Counted from the first letter of the stretch, positions 51,945-60,985 are shown. The stretch is DNA of 64,000 nt from Hymenobacter negativus (GCF_016056375.1 NZ_JAEDAE010000001.1:682001-746000); one strand, 5' to 3'. Program-made: numbers and translations. Notes: a model not told the origin generated them from the sequence alone.

Positions 51945-51972
51945 CAAACCTAGCCTGAAAATGCTTGGGCAA
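51945..51972 (-). promoter_or_regulatory. Promoter of the AT-rich membrane protein gene
   Basis: On the minus strand TTG (51972-51970), a 17-nt spacer and TAGGTTTG (51952-51945), an exact -7 match. The leader is about 30 nt to ATG 51908. Confidence 0.55.
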
Positions 51973-52010
51973 GAATGCCGCTGCGATTATCCACTATTTT
52001 TACCTCTGAT

Positions 52011-52018
52011 TACGTTTG
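52011..52018 (+). promoter_or_regulatory. -7 element of thyA
   Basis: TACGTTTG matches TAnnTTTG exactly and ends 16 nt before ATG 52035. A T-run (51997-52001) lies in the place of the -33 element, so that half is weak. Confidence 0.5.
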
Positions 52019-52034
52019 TAGAATTCCTCACCCC

Positions 52035-52829
52035 ATGCGCCAATACCAAGCCCTGCTCCGCCAAATCCTCGACACCGGCACCGTGAAAACCGACCGCACC
52101 GGCACCGGCACCGTGTCCATTTTCGGGCCGCAGATGCGGTTCAACTTGGCCGAGGGCTTCCCGCTGGTGACCACCAAAAAGGTGCATTTGAAGAGCATCA
52201 TCCACGAATTGCTGTGGTTCCTCAAGGGCGACACCAACATTGCCTACCTCAAGGAGCATGGCGTGAAAATCTGGGACGAGTGGGCCGATGCCAACGGCGA
52301 CCTCGGCCCCGTGTACGGCCACCAGTGGCGCTCCTGGCCCGACGGCCACGGCGGCCACATCGACCAGATTACGCAGATTATCCAGCAGCTAAAAACGCAG
52401 CCCGATTCGCGCCGCATCCTCGTCTCGGCCTGGAACGTGGCCGAGCTGCCCGACATGAAATTGCAGCCCTGTCACGCGCTGTTCCAATTCTACGTGGCCG
52501 ATGGCAAGCTCTCGTGCCAGCTCTACCAACGCTCGGCCGACGTGTTTCTGGGCGTGCCCTTCAACATTGCCAGCTACGCGCTGCTCACCCTCATGGTGGC
52601 CCAGGTAGTGGGCTTGCAGCCGGGCGAGTTCATCTGGACCGGCGGCGACACCCACCTCTACAGCAACCACCTGGAGCAAGCGCGCCTGCAGCTGGAGCGG
52701 GAGCCCAAAGCGCTGCCGCAGATGCGCCTCAACCCGGCGGTGACGGATATTTTCGGGTTTCAATTCGAGGACTTCAAGCTGGAGAATTATGAGCCCTGGC
52801 CCGCAATAAAAGCGCCGGTTGCCGTTTAG
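52035..52829 (+). CDS. thyA: Thymidylate synthase
   Basis: A 264-residue enzyme that methylates dUMP to dTMP using methylenetetrahydrofolate. The length equals the classical ThyA. The nucleophile is Cys146 in [10 protein letters not shown]. Other conserved parts are [12 protein letters not shown] (about 18-29), the [11 protein letters not shown] block, [40 protein letters not shown] and the C-terminal [16 protein letters not shown] 52035 ([11 protein letters not shown]) is the family start. In many bacteria folA follows; here a TonB-like protein gene follows after 8 bp instead, so any co-transcription does not group a folate gene. Confidence 0.98.
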   Translation: MRQYQALLRQILDTGTVKTDRTGTGTVSIFGPQMRFNLAEGFPLVTTKKVHLKSIIHELLWFLKGDTNIAYLKEHGVKIWDEWADANGDLGPVYGHQWRSWPDGHGGHIDQITQIIQQLKTQPDSRRILVSAWNVAELPDMKLQPCHALFQFYVADGKLSCQLYQRSADVFLGVPFNIASYALLTLMVAQVVGLQPGEFIWTGGDTHLYSNHLEQARLQLEREPKALPQMRLNPAVTDIFGFQFEDFKLENYEPWPAIKAPVAV

Positions 52830-52837
52830 AAGGCGGC

Positions 52838-53350
52838 ATGAAACATGGAATACTAACGGCTATTGGTTGCGTCCTCGGCCACTTGGCGCACGCACAAACC
52901 TATGCGGCACCGGGAATGCCGCTGCATTTGCAACGTGGCCTGCCAGTTGTGTCAGCGCTACCTCCCAAGCCGCCGACGAAGTCCGAGACCGTCGCTCAGC
53001 CATTGTCACCGGTTATACCACGCTTTTGGCACGCGCCGGATTCGGTCAAATTGAAAGCCGCAAAGCCGTTTTACCAGTTCACCGGCAGTAAGCTGACCTA
53101 TCCGGCCAATACGATGCGGGCTGAAATAGAAGGCAATTTTTCCGCTCGCCTTACAGTGATGACCGATGGTAGTGTGGGGAGTGTAATAATCACCAGACGC
53201 GAAGTAATCGGCGATGCAGTTCCCCTTTACTACGCCCGAGGGTTGACGGATTTAGAAGCTGAAATAGTGCGCGTAATGAAATTGGTGCGTTTTGAACCGG
53301 GTGCTGCCGCTGACACTATTACCATTACCAGTCGGTTCCGCATGCAATAA
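52838..53350 (+). CDS. Secreted TonB C-terminal-like protein
   Basis: A 170-residue exported protein. The signal peptide ends LAHAQ (about 20). A Pro/Lys-rich spacer (ALPPKPPTKSETV) leads to a domain with the TonB C-terminal pattern: LTYPANTMRAEIEGNFSARL, TVMTDGSVGSVIITRR and EIVRVMKLVRFEPG. It has no N-terminal membrane anchor beyond the signal peptide, so it cannot energise outer-membrane receptors as classical TonB does; such free domains occur in Bacteroidota. The function is unknown. The 3' end overlaps the convergent aminotransferase gene by 26 bp. Confidence 0.75.
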   Translation: MKHGILTAIGCVLGHLAHAQTYAAPGMPLHLQRGLPVVSALPPKPPTKSETVAQPLSPVIPRFWHAPDSVKLKAAKPFYQFTGSKLTYPANTMRAEIEGNFSARLTVMTDGSVGSVIITRREVIGDAVPLYYARGLTDLEAEIVRVMKLVRFEPGAAADTITITSRFRMQ

Positions 53351-54128
53351 TTGCTGGGTCCGGCTCCGCGAAAACATCGCTGTCCACCTGTTTAATTATT
53401 CTTATAGCCGTCACATTGGCCGTAAAAACGGCATCGGCGGCCAGCAGCTTTTCTCCTCCAAACAGCCCTTCGCGGCATTCCACGCCTGCCGCCCGCGCCG
53501 TCCGCAGTACCTGTGCCCGGCGCACGCCCGCCACGCAACCTGTTTCGAGTGAGGGCGTGAACAGCACCTCGTCCTTCACCCAAAAAATGGCCGCCGCGCC
53601 CGCCTCGGCTACGTGCCCAGCGGCATCGCAGAGGATAATTTCATCGAGCCCGCGCTGCTGCCGCTCGTGGGCGGCCCGCACGTAGAGCCACGCCTGCGGG
53701 CCTTTGCAAAAGCTGAGCGGGGAATAGATGGAGTGCGTTTCCCGCGCGAAATAAGCTTTTTCAATGGGCGTTTCGTCCGGCACGAAGGCTTCTGCGGTGG
53801 CTAGCCATTCGATGGCCTCGGTGGTGGGGGTGTAGCGGCCGCCGCCGGCGCGCCAGAGCTGCAGGCGCAGGCGGGCGGCGGGCAGGTTGTGGGCGGCGGC
53901 GAGGCGGGCAAGGGTGGTTTCCAGCGCTTCGGGCGTGGCCAGCTCCGGGGGCAGGGTTAGGTAGAGCGCGGCGGCGGCCTGCTGCATGCGCTGGCAATGG
54001 TCGGCGGCGAGGCGCAGGCGGTGGTCGGCGTAAATCAGCGTTTCAAAAAAGCCGTCGCCGAACGCCAGGCCGCGATTGGGCAGGGGCAGGGCGGCAGCGG
54101 GCAAAAGTTGGTTATTGAGCAGCAGCAT
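53325..54128 (-). CDS. Class IV aminotransferase (aminodeoxychorismate lyase / branched-chain type)
   Basis: A 267-residue PLP enzyme of fold type IV. LPNRGLAFGDGFFETL (16-31) is the typical start, the PLP lysine is probably Lys142 in PLSFCKGPQAW, and LDEIILCDAAGHVAEAG (about 162-178) is the family block. Usually the block continues with an Asn (E...SNIF); here it reads AAAIFWV, so this residue is changed. PabC (4-aminobenzoate synthesis) and D-amino-acid or branched-chain aminotransferases cannot be separated by eye. ATG 54128 is chosen over a TTG 9 nt upstream; TACCTTGC (54141-54134) just before it may be its -7 element. No pabA or pabB lies nearby. Confidence 0.82.
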   Translation of the reverse strand: MLLLNNQLLPAAALPLPNRGLAFGDGFFETLIYADHRLRLAADHCQRMQQAAAALYLTLPPELATPEALETTLARLAAAHNLPAARLRLQLWRAGGGRYTPTTEAIEWLATAEAFVPDETPIEKAYFARETHSIYSPLSFCKGPQAWLYVRAAHERQQRGLDEIILCDAAGHVAEAGAAAIFWVKDEVLFTPSLETGCVAGVRRAQVLRTARAAGVECREGLFGGEKLLAADAVFTANVTAIRIIKQVDSDVFAEPDPAIIACGTDW

Positions 54129-54168
54129 AGGTTGCAAGGTAGGGCCGGCCAGTGGCCCAGGCCCACAA

Positions 54169-54202
54169 AAAAACGGACGAGCCAGCCGGCTCGTCCGTTT
54201 TT
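54169..54202. terminator. Hairpin terminator downstream of the delta-60 gene
   Basis: A perfect 15-bp stem (54169-54183 with 54188-54202; AAAAACGGACGAGCC) has a 4-nt loop. It lies 22 bp after the stop of the 54225-56744 gene. Confidence 0.85.
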
Positions 54203-54224
54203 GGTGAATATCAACCAGAACAGT

Positions 54225-56744
54225 TTACTGCACTTGTACGCGGCGGGTCACGGCGCCTTCGGCGTAGGTTACGCGCAGCAGGTACGTGCCGGCGGGCAGG
54301 TTGTCGAGGGCCAGCGAGGCCGGCGCAGCGCCGTTGAGCTCGAGGTGGCGCACGGCGCGGCCGAGGGCGTCGAGCAGGTCGAGGGCCTGGGGGTGGGCGC
54401 TGGCGTCGGGGGCCACGGTGAGGGCGGTGTGGGCGGGCACGGGCCAGGCCTGGGTGCGGGCGGCCACGGCCTGCGGGGCCTGCACGTGCAGCACATTAGC
54501 CGAAACGATGCGGGCAAGTCCCACACTGGTTTGGCCGCTCAGGACCGAGAAGGAACCGCCCACTACGAGCTTGCCGTCGGGCTGCACCAGCAGGGCGCGC
54601 ACGGTGCTGTTGGGCACAACTGTGCTGCCAAACGTGGCATCGGCCTGGCCGTTGGCCAGCACCCGGGCCAGGTTGGTGGGCAGGGCCGCGCTAGTGAAGG
54701 TGCCGCCCAGCAGGATGCGGTTGTTGGGCTGCACCAGCAGCGAATTGATGTAGCCCGTGATGGTCGGTGGCGTAAAGCCGGTGTCGAGGGTGCCGTCCGC
54801 GTTCAGGCGCGATAGGCTCCGGCGGGTGGTGCTCCAGTTCGTGTCGAAGTTGCCCCCCACCAGAATTTTGCCGTCGGGTTGCGTCACCAGGGCGTATATC
54901 ACGCTGGGCTGCTGCGTCAGGGTAAATTCGCTGCGATTAAAAGTGGCATCAATGGCTCCGTTGCTATCCAGGCGCATAATGGCAGCTTTAAAACCGCCTT
55001 GGGTGCCGTAATACCCGTCCCCCAGCAGAATTTTGCCGTTGGGCTGCAGGCCCATAGCGTAGATGGTATGCAGGGAGTTGGTATTGCTGTTGGTGCCCGG
55101 AGCCACCGTCGCAAACGTGGCATCCTGGGTGCCGTTCGCTTGCAGGCGCACTACCAGGCTGTTGGTCGTGCTGCCGTTCAGCCGGATGGCGCTAGTTGCG
55201 GCCACCAGGATTTTCCCGTCCGGCTGCAACAGCGTGCGCGTGAGTTGGCTGCCCGTGAAATCGACGGCGAAGCTGTTATCCGCGGCTCCCGTGGGCAGGA
55301 AGCGCAGCATTTTATCGAGCGACGATGCCAGGACTTTGCTGTCGGGCTGCAGCGCCAGGCTCGAAGGGTTGGTATCGAAAGCGGTATTGCCCGCAAACGT
55401 GGCGTCCAGCGTGCCATCGGTGTTCACGCGGGCCAGCCGACGCATCAGTTGGCCGTTGATTTCCGTGAACGAACCCCCAACCACCATTTTGCCGTCGGGT
55501 TGCAGCGCCACCGATGAAATGGTGCCCAGGGATTGAATCACTGGCTGAAAGGTGGCGTCAATCGTACCCGTCGAATTGAGTTGAATCAGGTTGCGGTCGA
55601 GGGTGCCATTGAAATTGGTGAACCCGCCCGAAACCAGGATTTTGCCACTTGCCAGCAGCGTGACAGAGCGGGGCATGGCATTCGGACCGGTGCCAACCAG
55701 AAATGCAGCATCGAGCGTCCCATCCGAATTGAGGCGGAAAACGCGCGAAGCGGCACTGCCGCCCGAACTTACACCAGTTGCGCTGATGCCGACGATTTTG
55801 CCATCGGGCTGCAGCTCAAAAGCATTGCCGTAGTAGGAGTAGGTCGAATAGGGAGTTGTTGCGGCTGGAGCAAAGGTGTTGTCCAGGCTGCCGTTGGTCT
55901 GCAGCCGGATTATACCCCTAGTGCCGCTCACGCTCAGGGACCCCGAGACTAAAACGCGCCCGTCGGGCTGCACGGCAATGTTGCTGGCTTCATCGTATTG
56001 CCCCAGGGGCGTTATGAACGACGCATCGCGGGTGCCGTCGGCATTCAGGCGGGCCAGGCCGTTGACCGGGCTGCCGTTATAAGTGGTAAAATAACCCCCA
56101 ATCAATAGCTGGCCGTTGGACAGCAGAACCACCGACTCAATTTCTTCATCGCTGCCCATCCCCGAGTTGAAGGTAGTATCCAGGGAACCGTCGGAGTTGA
56201 GCCGGGCAATGTTGTTGGCCGCCACGCCGTTGATGTGGTCAAAAGCGCCCGTGATGATGATTTTGCCCGATGGCAGCTGCAGCATGTTGTCGATGTAGAC
56301 CACGCTGGTCGCGTTGCTGATGCCCGTGCCGAGGCTGAAACTGGCATCGCCGGTGCCGTCAGCGTTCAGGCGAATGGCGCTGTTGCGGGTGATGCCGCCC
56401 GCCGTGATGGGGGTGGTCGAAAGGGTTGTCACCAGCATCTGTCCGTTGGCCTGCAAGGCTACCTTGTAGGCGTTGGTCAGGGAGCCCAGGTTTTGCTGGA
56501 AGGCCTGGTCGAGGGCACCCGTCGCAGTCAGGCGCACCAGCGTACCCGTGCTGGTACCGTTCGCGCGCCGGAAATCGCCTATCACCAGCCGTTTGCCATC
56601 GGGCTGTTCAATGGCATTGTTCACAGTGCCGACGCCGTACATGCTTGGCGGGGTGAACTGCGGGTCCAGGCTTTGGGCTAATAGATGTTGGCTGCCACTG
56701 CCGCTCAAGAGCAGAAAAGCTACGGCAAGTAGATTTTTTTTCAT
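54225..56744 (-). CDS. Delta-60-repeat surface protein with T9SS sorting domain (copy 1)
   Basis: An 839-residue exported protein. ATG 56744 (MKKNLLAVAFLLL) gives a signal peptide ending HLLAQ. The body holds about 13-14 delta-60 repeats of roughly 50-60 residues, each with the pattern LDTTFNxG, xxVxLQPDGKIxVGG and a following FxxxNG; they probably form a beta-propeller or beta-helix. The last 80 residues (AWPVPAHTALTVAPDASAH ... GTYLLRVTYAEG) are a type A T9SS domain. The 3' end is almost identical to that of the next gene (56860-59376). A -7 element TATTTTTG lies 27-34 nt before the ATG. Confidence 0.92.
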   Translation of the reverse strand: MKKNLLAVAFLLLSGSGSQHLLAQSLDPQFTPPSMYGVGTVNNAIEQPDGKRLVIGDFRRANGTSTGTLVRLTATGALDQAFQQNLGSLTNAYKVALQANGQMLVTTLSTTPITAGGITRNSAIRLNADGTGDASFSLGTGISNATSVVYIDNMLQLPSGKIIITGAFDHINGVAANNIARLNSDGSLDTTFNSGMGSDEEIESVVLLSNGQLLIGGYFTTYNGSPVNGLARLNADGTRDASFITPLGQYDEASNIAVQPDGRVLVSGSLSVSGTRGIIRLQTNGSLDNTFAPAATTPYSTYSYYGNAFELQPDGKIVGISATGVSSGGSAASRVFRLNSDGTLDAAFLVGTGPNAMPRSVTLLASGKILVSGGFTNFNGTLDRNLIQLNSTGTIDATFQPVIQSLGTISSVALQPDGKMVVGGSFTEINGQLMRRLARVNTDGTLDATFAGNTAFDTNPSSLALQPDSKVLASSLDKMLRFLPTGAADNSFAVDFTGSQLTRTLLQPDGKILVAATSAIRLNGSTTNSLVVRLQANGTQDATFATVAPGTNSNTNSLHTIYAMGLQPNGKILLGDGYYGTQGGFKAAIMRLDSNGAIDATFNRSEFTLTQQPSVIYALVTQPDGKILVGGNFDTNWSTTRRSLSRLNADGTLDTGFTPPTITGYINSLLVQPNNRILLGGTFTSAALPTNLARVLANGQADATFGSTVVPNSTVRALLVQPDGKLVVGGSFSVLSGQTSVGLARIVSANVLHVQAPQAVAARTQAWPVPAHTALTVAPDASAHPQALDLLDALGRAVRHLELNGAAPASLALDNLPAGTYLLRVTYAEGAVTRRVQVQ
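54231..54497. repeat. Near-identical 3' block, copy 1
   Basis: These 267 bp match 56866-57132 with three differences that I counted. They encode the T9SS sorting domain; outside this block the two genes diverge clearly. Confidence 0.9.
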
Positions 56745-56770
56745 GGAATTAGAAATGGAATCGGAAGGAG

Positions 56771-56778
56771 CAAAAATA
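56771..56778 (-). promoter_or_regulatory. -7 element of delta-60 gene copy 1
   Basis: On the minus strand it reads TATTTTTG, an exact TAnnTTTG match, 27 nt before ATG 56744. The expected -33 region falls in the adjacent hairpin (56783-56844). Confidence 0.5.
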
Positions 56779-56782
56779 CAGT

Positions 56783-56844
56783 GAAGCGGTTGAGTGACCC
56801 AAAAAGCTCGGAATGATAAGCTTTTTGAGTCACTCAACCGCTTC
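56783..56844. terminator. 25-bp hairpin between the two delta-60 genes
   Basis: Arms 56783-56807 and 56820-56844 (GAAGCGGTTGAGTGAC ...) match with one mismatch around a 12-nt loop. It follows the upstream gene's stop by 15 bp, so it should terminate copy 2, and it also covers the promoter of copy 1. Confidence 0.7.
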
Positions 56845-56859
56845 GTGAATAAGGCAGGG

Positions 56860-59376
56860 CTATTGCACCTGCACGCGGCGGGTCACGGCGCCTTCGGCGT
56901 AGGTTACGCGCAGCAGGTACGTGCCGGCGGGCAGGTTGTCGAGGGCCAGCGAGGCCGGCGCGGCGCCGTTGAGCTCGAGGTGGCGCACGGCGCGGCCGAG
57001 GGCGTCGAGCAGGTCGAGGGCCTGGGGGTGGGCGCTGGCGTCGGGGGCCACGGTGAGGGCGGTGTGGGCGGGCACGGGCCAGGCCTGGGTGCGGGCGGCC
57101 ACGGCCTGCGGGGCCTGCACGTGCAGCACATTGCTGGCCGTGAGGCGGGCCAGGCCCATATAGGTCTGCCCGGCAATGGCCGTGAAACTGCCGCCTATAA
57201 CGATGGCACCGTCGGGCTGTATCAGCAGCGCATTCACAGAAGAGTTGGGCACCGCCGAGGCCCCAAAGGAGTTGTCGGCGGTGCCGGTGCTCAGCAGGCG
57301 CGTCAGGTAGCTGGGCAGTCCAGTGCCATTGATGCTGCCGGCCACCAGAATGCGGTTGTTGGGCTGCACGAGCAGTTTATTAACGATGCCGTTGATGACG
57401 GGCGGCACAAAGCCGGTATCCAGGGTGCCGTCGGCATTGAGCCGGGCCACGTTGCTGCGGGCCGTGTTGCTATACCCCGTAAAGGAGCCGCCGGCCAGCA
57501 CTTTGCCATCGGGCTGCACCGTCAGGGTGTTCACAGTAGGCAGGGCACCCGTAAACTCGGCTCCGGCAAAGCTGGCATCCAGCGCCCCGGTGCTTTCCAG
57601 GCGCATCACCGTGCGAATGGCTACAGTGGCCGCCCCGGCCACAAACCGGCCCGCTACCAAAATCTTGCCGTTGGGTTGCAGGGTCATGGCCGTGAACCCA
57701 ATAAAGCGGTTGGCTCCCGCCCCATTCGGCGCGAAGGAGTTGTCGATAGAGCCATCGGCCAGCAGGCGCATAAAGCCCGTGCTGATGATGCCCACCGACC
57801 CCCCGGTGTTGTTAATGCTAAGGGCGGTGCTGCCCACCAGAATGCGCCCGTCGGGCTGAAGCAGCAGCTTTACATTGCTGCTGTTGAAGCTGGCCGTCAG
57901 GGTGTTATCCAGCGCGCCGGTGGTTTGGTAGCGCTTCAGGAAGCTTGGGCCGGCGGCCAGCAGACGGCCGTCGGGCTGCAGGGCCAGGTCGGTCACGGAG
58001 TTTTCCAGGTTCGGGGAGGGGAAGGTGGCATCCAGGCTGCCCGTGGCGTTGAAGCGGGCCAGACGGCGCATCGGCTGGCCGTTGATTTCCGAGAAGTTGC
58101 CGCCTGCCACGATTTTGCCGTCGGCCTGGCGCACCATCGCCAGCACGATGCCGGCATTCTGGAGCACGGGCTGAAAAGCTTGGTCCAATGCGCCCGTACT
58201 GGTCACCTCCACCAGCGGACGGTCGCCCAGGCCGTTGAAATTGGTAAAGCTGCCCGCCACGAGCAGCTTGCCATTGGCCAGCAAAGTGATGGCGCTGGGC
58301 ACGTTAGATGGCCCCGTGCCCACCTGGAAGGTGGCATCCACGGTGCCGTTGGTGTTCAGGCGGGCTACGCGGCCCACGCCGGCACTAGCCACGCCCTGGT
58401 TGCTGATAAGCAGGATTTTACCGTCCGGTTGCAGCTGAATGGAAGACCCCGAAAACGAGTACACGTCATAATCCGGGAAAGCCGGGGGCGTGAAGCCGGT
58501 GTCGAGGGCGCCGGTGGCGGTGAGCCGCGCCAGGCCCTGGCCGGTGGTGGCCGCCCCCACGTAAACCGAGCCCGTTAGCAGAATTTTGCCGTCGGGCTGC
58601 ACCAGCACGTTAACGATGTAAGAATCGGCCCCCAGGTTCGTCGAAAAGCTAGGATCGAAGCTGCCGTCGGCATTTAGACGGGCGAGGCCGTTGCAGGGGT
58701 TGCCGTTGAAGGAGGTGAACTGCCCGGCAATGAGGTACTTGCCGCTGGGCAGGGCCACAATGGTGTTCACCTCGGTATAGCCAGTGCCGGCCACGCCGGT
58801 TCCCGTGTTGAAGGTGGCATCCACGGCCCCGGTGGCCGTGAGGCGCACAATGTTGTTGACCGTTGCTCCGTTAAAGGTATCGAAAGTGCCCACCACGATG
58901 GTTTGCCCATTCGGGAGCGAAAGAAATTCATCGAGGTAAACAACCGACCCCGCCGGCCCCGTGCCGGGGTTGAAGGTGGCGTCGCCGGTGCCGTCGGCGT
59001 TGAGCCGCACCAGGCCGGGCCGGGTGAGGCCGCCCGCTGTGACACTGCCGCCGCCCGCGCTGGCCAGAATCTTGCCATTGGCCGCGAGCCCAATCTCGTA
59101 TATGCCCGAGGTGGTGCCCACATTTTGCTGAAACGCGGCATCCACGGTCCCAGCAGCGGTCAGGCGGCTCAGCGACGAGGCCGGGCTGCCATTGAGCCGG
59201 CTGAACCGACCCGCGATGACCAACTTGCCGTCCGGCTGCTCGGCCACGGAGCCGACCGCGCCCGGCGCGAATACACTCGACGGCGCAAACGTGGGGTCGA
59301 GGGTTTGTGCCTGTGCGTGCGGCAGCACGGCGGGCAGCAGGCTCAGGCTTGCGAGAAACAGTAAGGGTGCTTTCAT
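56860..59376 (-). CDS. Delta-60-repeat surface protein with T9SS sorting domain (copy 2)
   Basis: An 838-residue exported paralogue of the 54225-56744 gene. ATG 59376 (MKAPLLFLASLSLL) gives a signal peptide ending PHAQAQ. It shows the same series of delta-60 repeats (LDPTFAPSSVFAPGAV first; typical unit LQPNGKILVAGRF), about 13-14 in number, and the same C-terminal T9SS domain. Repeat-by-repeat the two proteins are similar but clearly diverged, while their last 80 residues are identical. It probably has a surface-binding or structural role; no catalytic motif is seen. A long hairpin separates it from copy 1. Confidence 0.92.
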   Translation of the reverse strand: MKAPLLFLASLSLLPAVLPHAQAQTLDPTFAPSSVFAPGAVGSVAEQPDGKLVIAGRFSRLNGSPASSLSRLTAAGTVDAAFQQNVGTTSGIYEIGLAANGKILASAGGGSVTAGGLTRPGLVRLNADGTGDATFNPGTGPAGSVVYLDEFLSLPNGQTIVVGTFDTFNGATVNNIVRLTATGAVDATFNTGTGVAGTGYTEVNTIVALPSGKYLIAGQFTSFNGNPCNGLARLNADGSFDPSFSTNLGADSYIVNVLVQPDGKILLTGSVYVGAATTGQGLARLTATGALDTGFTPPAFPDYDVYSFSGSSIQLQPDGKILLISNQGVASAGVGRVARLNTNGTVDATFQVGTGPSNVPSAITLLANGKLLVAGSFTNFNGLGDRPLVEVTSTGALDQAFQPVLQNAGIVLAMVRQADGKIVAGGNFSEINGQPMRRLARFNATGSLDATFPSPNLENSVTDLALQPDGRLLAAGPSFLKRYQTTGALDNTLTASFNSSNVKLLLQPDGRILVGSTALSINNTGGSVGIISTGFMRLLADGSIDNSFAPNGAGANRFIGFTAMTLQPNGKILVAGRFVAGAATVAIRTVMRLESTGALDASFAGAEFTGALPTVNTLTVQPDGKVLAGGSFTGYSNTARSNVARLNADGTLDTGFVPPVINGIVNKLLVQPNNRILVAGSINGTGLPSYLTRLLSTGTADNSFGASAVPNSSVNALLIQPDGAIVIGGSFTAIAGQTYMGLARLTASNVLHVQAPQAVAARTQAWPVPAHTALTVAPDASAHPQALDLLDALGRAVRHLELNGAAPASLALDNLPAGTYLLRVTYAEGAVTRRVQVQ
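56866..57132. repeat. Near-identical 3' block, copy 2
   Basis: The partner of 54231-54497; both are 267 bp long and differ at three positions by my count. Confidence 0.9.
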
Positions 59377-59453
59377 TAAGAAATCTTTGAAATGGTTAAA
59401 TCCAGAAATACGAAGTTGTAAACAAGATATTGAAAAAATTACACGTCCTTATT

Positions 59454-60590
59454 CTAGGCCAGTGCAAACTTCTTGCCCGGCAGCGCCCGCACCACGCCCC
59501 GAAACTCCAGGGCCAGCAGCAGCGAGGCCACGGCATGAATGGCCAGCTGGGCTTTCCAGGCCAGTTCGTCCATGTGCAGTTCGCGGCCCGGCGCGGCGGC
59601 CAGCACCGTTATCAGGCCATATTCATCGGCCGTAAAATCGGCGGCGGAATAGGAGGGGGCAGGCTTGAATTTGCCCGATTGGTGCAGGGCGGCGTCCCAA
59701 TTCAGCAGTTGTTCCAGGTCGCGCGGTTCGGCGTAGAGGGCGGCTTTGTTGTCGCGAATGAGGGCATTACAGCCGGCAGAAGCGGGCGAACTCAGGTTGC
59801 CGGGCACGGCCAGCACGTCGCGGTCGTAGCTCAGGGCCAGCTCGGCGGTGATGAGCGCGCCGCCTTTTATCGCCGCTTCCACCACCACGGTGCCATCTGA
59901 AAGGCCGGCGATGATGCGGTTGCGGGCCGGGAAGTTGTAGCGGTCGGGCGGTGTGCCGAAGGGAAATTCGGTGAGCAGGCCGCCCTGCTCGCGCATTTTC
60001 TCGGCGGTTTTGCGGTGCGCGGCGGGGTAGATGATATCCAGTCCGGTGGCCATCACGCCCACGGTTTCCAGGCCTTCCTGCAAGGCCGCGCGGTGCGCCA
60101 TGATGTCGATGCCGTAGGCCAGGCCGCTCACCACCAGCGGCCGGTGCGGCAGCAGGCCGGCAATGATGCGCTCGGTTTGCTCGCGGCCGTAGTCGGTGGC
60201 CTGGCGGGTACCCACCAGGGCCACGGTTTTGGGCGCGTTGAGGTCGGCCGTGCCCTGGTAGTAGAGAATGGCCGGCGCGTCGGGAATCAGCTTGAGGCGG
60301 CTGGGGAAGCGCTTGTTCGTGTAGAACAGGATTTCGACGTCGTCCTTTTCGGCCTTTTTCAAGTCAGCTTCCGCCTTGCGAAAGGCTTTTTCGCGCTCCG
60401 GGCCGGTCAGAATTTTGATGGTGGCATCGCCCACGCCGGGAATGCGGCGCAGCTTGCCGGGCGGCATCATCAGCACGTTTTTGGCCGCGCCGCCGTAGCT
60501 CATCAGCTGCCGCGTGAGCTGTGGGCCGATGCCGGGCAGCAGCGTAAGGGCCAGCTCGTGGAAGAGGGTGTCGTTGGTAGAATCGGACAT
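59454..60590 (-). CDS. dprA: DNA-processing protein A
   Basis: A 378-residue cytoplasmic protein that binds incoming single-stranded DNA during natural transformation and loads RecA. The N-terminal helical/HhH region (LTLLPGIGPQLTRQLM, LRRIPGVGDATIKIL) is followed by the Rossmann-like core with VALVGTRQATDYG (about 122), VVSGLAYGIDIMAHRAAL, GLDIIYPAAHRK, GGLLTEFPFGTPPDRYNFP and RNRIIAGLSDGTVVVEAA. A C-terminal winged-helix domain (about 315-378) is present. ATG 60590 is the start. It lies 19 bp downstream of the MerR gene on the same strand. Confidence 0.96.
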   Translation of the reverse strand: MSDSTNDTLFHELALTLLPGIGPQLTRQLMSYGGAAKNVLMMPPGKLRRIPGVGDATIKILTGPEREKAFRKAEADLKKAEKDDVEILFYTNKRFPSRLKLIPDAPAILYYQGTADLNAPKTVALVGTRQATDYGREQTERIIAGLLPHRPLVVSGLAYGIDIMAHRAALQEGLETVGVMATGLDIIYPAAHRKTAEKMREQGGLLTEFPFGTPPDRYNFPARNRIIAGLSDGTVVVEAAIKGGALITAELALSYDRDVLAVPGNLSSPASAGCNALIRDNKAALYAEPRDLEQLLNWDAALHQSGKFKPAPSYSAADFTADEYGLITVLAAAPGRELHMDELAWKAQLAIHAVASLLLALEFRGVVRALPGKKFALA

Positions 60591-60609
60591 GGAAGGATAT
60601 GAGGCGGGA

Positions 60610-60972
60610 CTATTCCGAATCGGCTTTCCCCGCCGCTTCCACTTCCTTCTTCAGGCTCAGCAGAAACGTCCGCACCTTCTCCAGGCTCTGGACCACGTCA
60701 ATCTTATCCTTGAGCTGCGGGCCTTTCTGCTTGAGCATGTCGCGCGCGCCGGGGATGGTATAGCCGCGCTCCTTCACCAAGTGGTAGATGGTGCGGAAAA
60801 CCTCGATGTCCTGCGGCGTGTAGAGGCGGTTGCCCTTCTTGCTGCGGCGGGGGCGCAGCTCCTCAAACTCGGTTTCCCAGAAGCGCACCAGCGACTCGGC
60901 CACCTTGAACTGGGCGGCCACTTCGCCGATGGTGAAGTACTGTTTCTCGATGCTGCGCTCTTTATAGGGCAT
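60610..60972 (-). CDS. MerR-family transcriptional regulator
   Basis: A 120-residue regulator. The winged helix-turn-helix is YFTIGEVAAQFKVAESLVRF (about 12-31), followed by WETEFEELRPRRSKKGNRLYTPQDI and a dimerisation helix (AVFRTIYHLVKERGYTIPGA-like block at about 60-80). The C-terminal region has no Cys pattern, so it is not a metal sensor of the MerR/CueR kind. It is upstream of dprA with a 19-bp gap and divergent from alaS; a perfect -7 element for alaS lies next to its start. The target is unknown; MerR genes of this type are common beside alaS in Bacteroidota as I recall. Confidence 0.9.
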   Translation of the reverse strand: MPYKERSIEKQYFTIGEVAAQFKVAESLVRFWETEFEELRPRRSKKGNRLYTPQDIEVFRTIYHLVKERGYTIPGARDMLKQKGPQLKDKIDVVQSLEKVRTFLLSLKKEVEAAGKADSE

Positions 60973-60977
60973 ATGGC

Positions 60978-60985
60978 TACCTTTG
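60978..60985 (+). promoter_or_regulatory. -7 element probably driving alaS
   Basis: TACCTTTG matches TAnnTTTG exactly on the plus strand, right after the MerR start codon. It would give a leader of about 107 nt. No TTG at the usual -33 distance was found. Confidence 0.5.

Noticed and set aside
54225..59376. Regular spacing of similar segments, considered as a CRISPR array or tandem satellite
   Set aside because: The units are 150-180 bp, diverged, and coding (delta-60 repeats); no short identical repeats with unique spacers exist.
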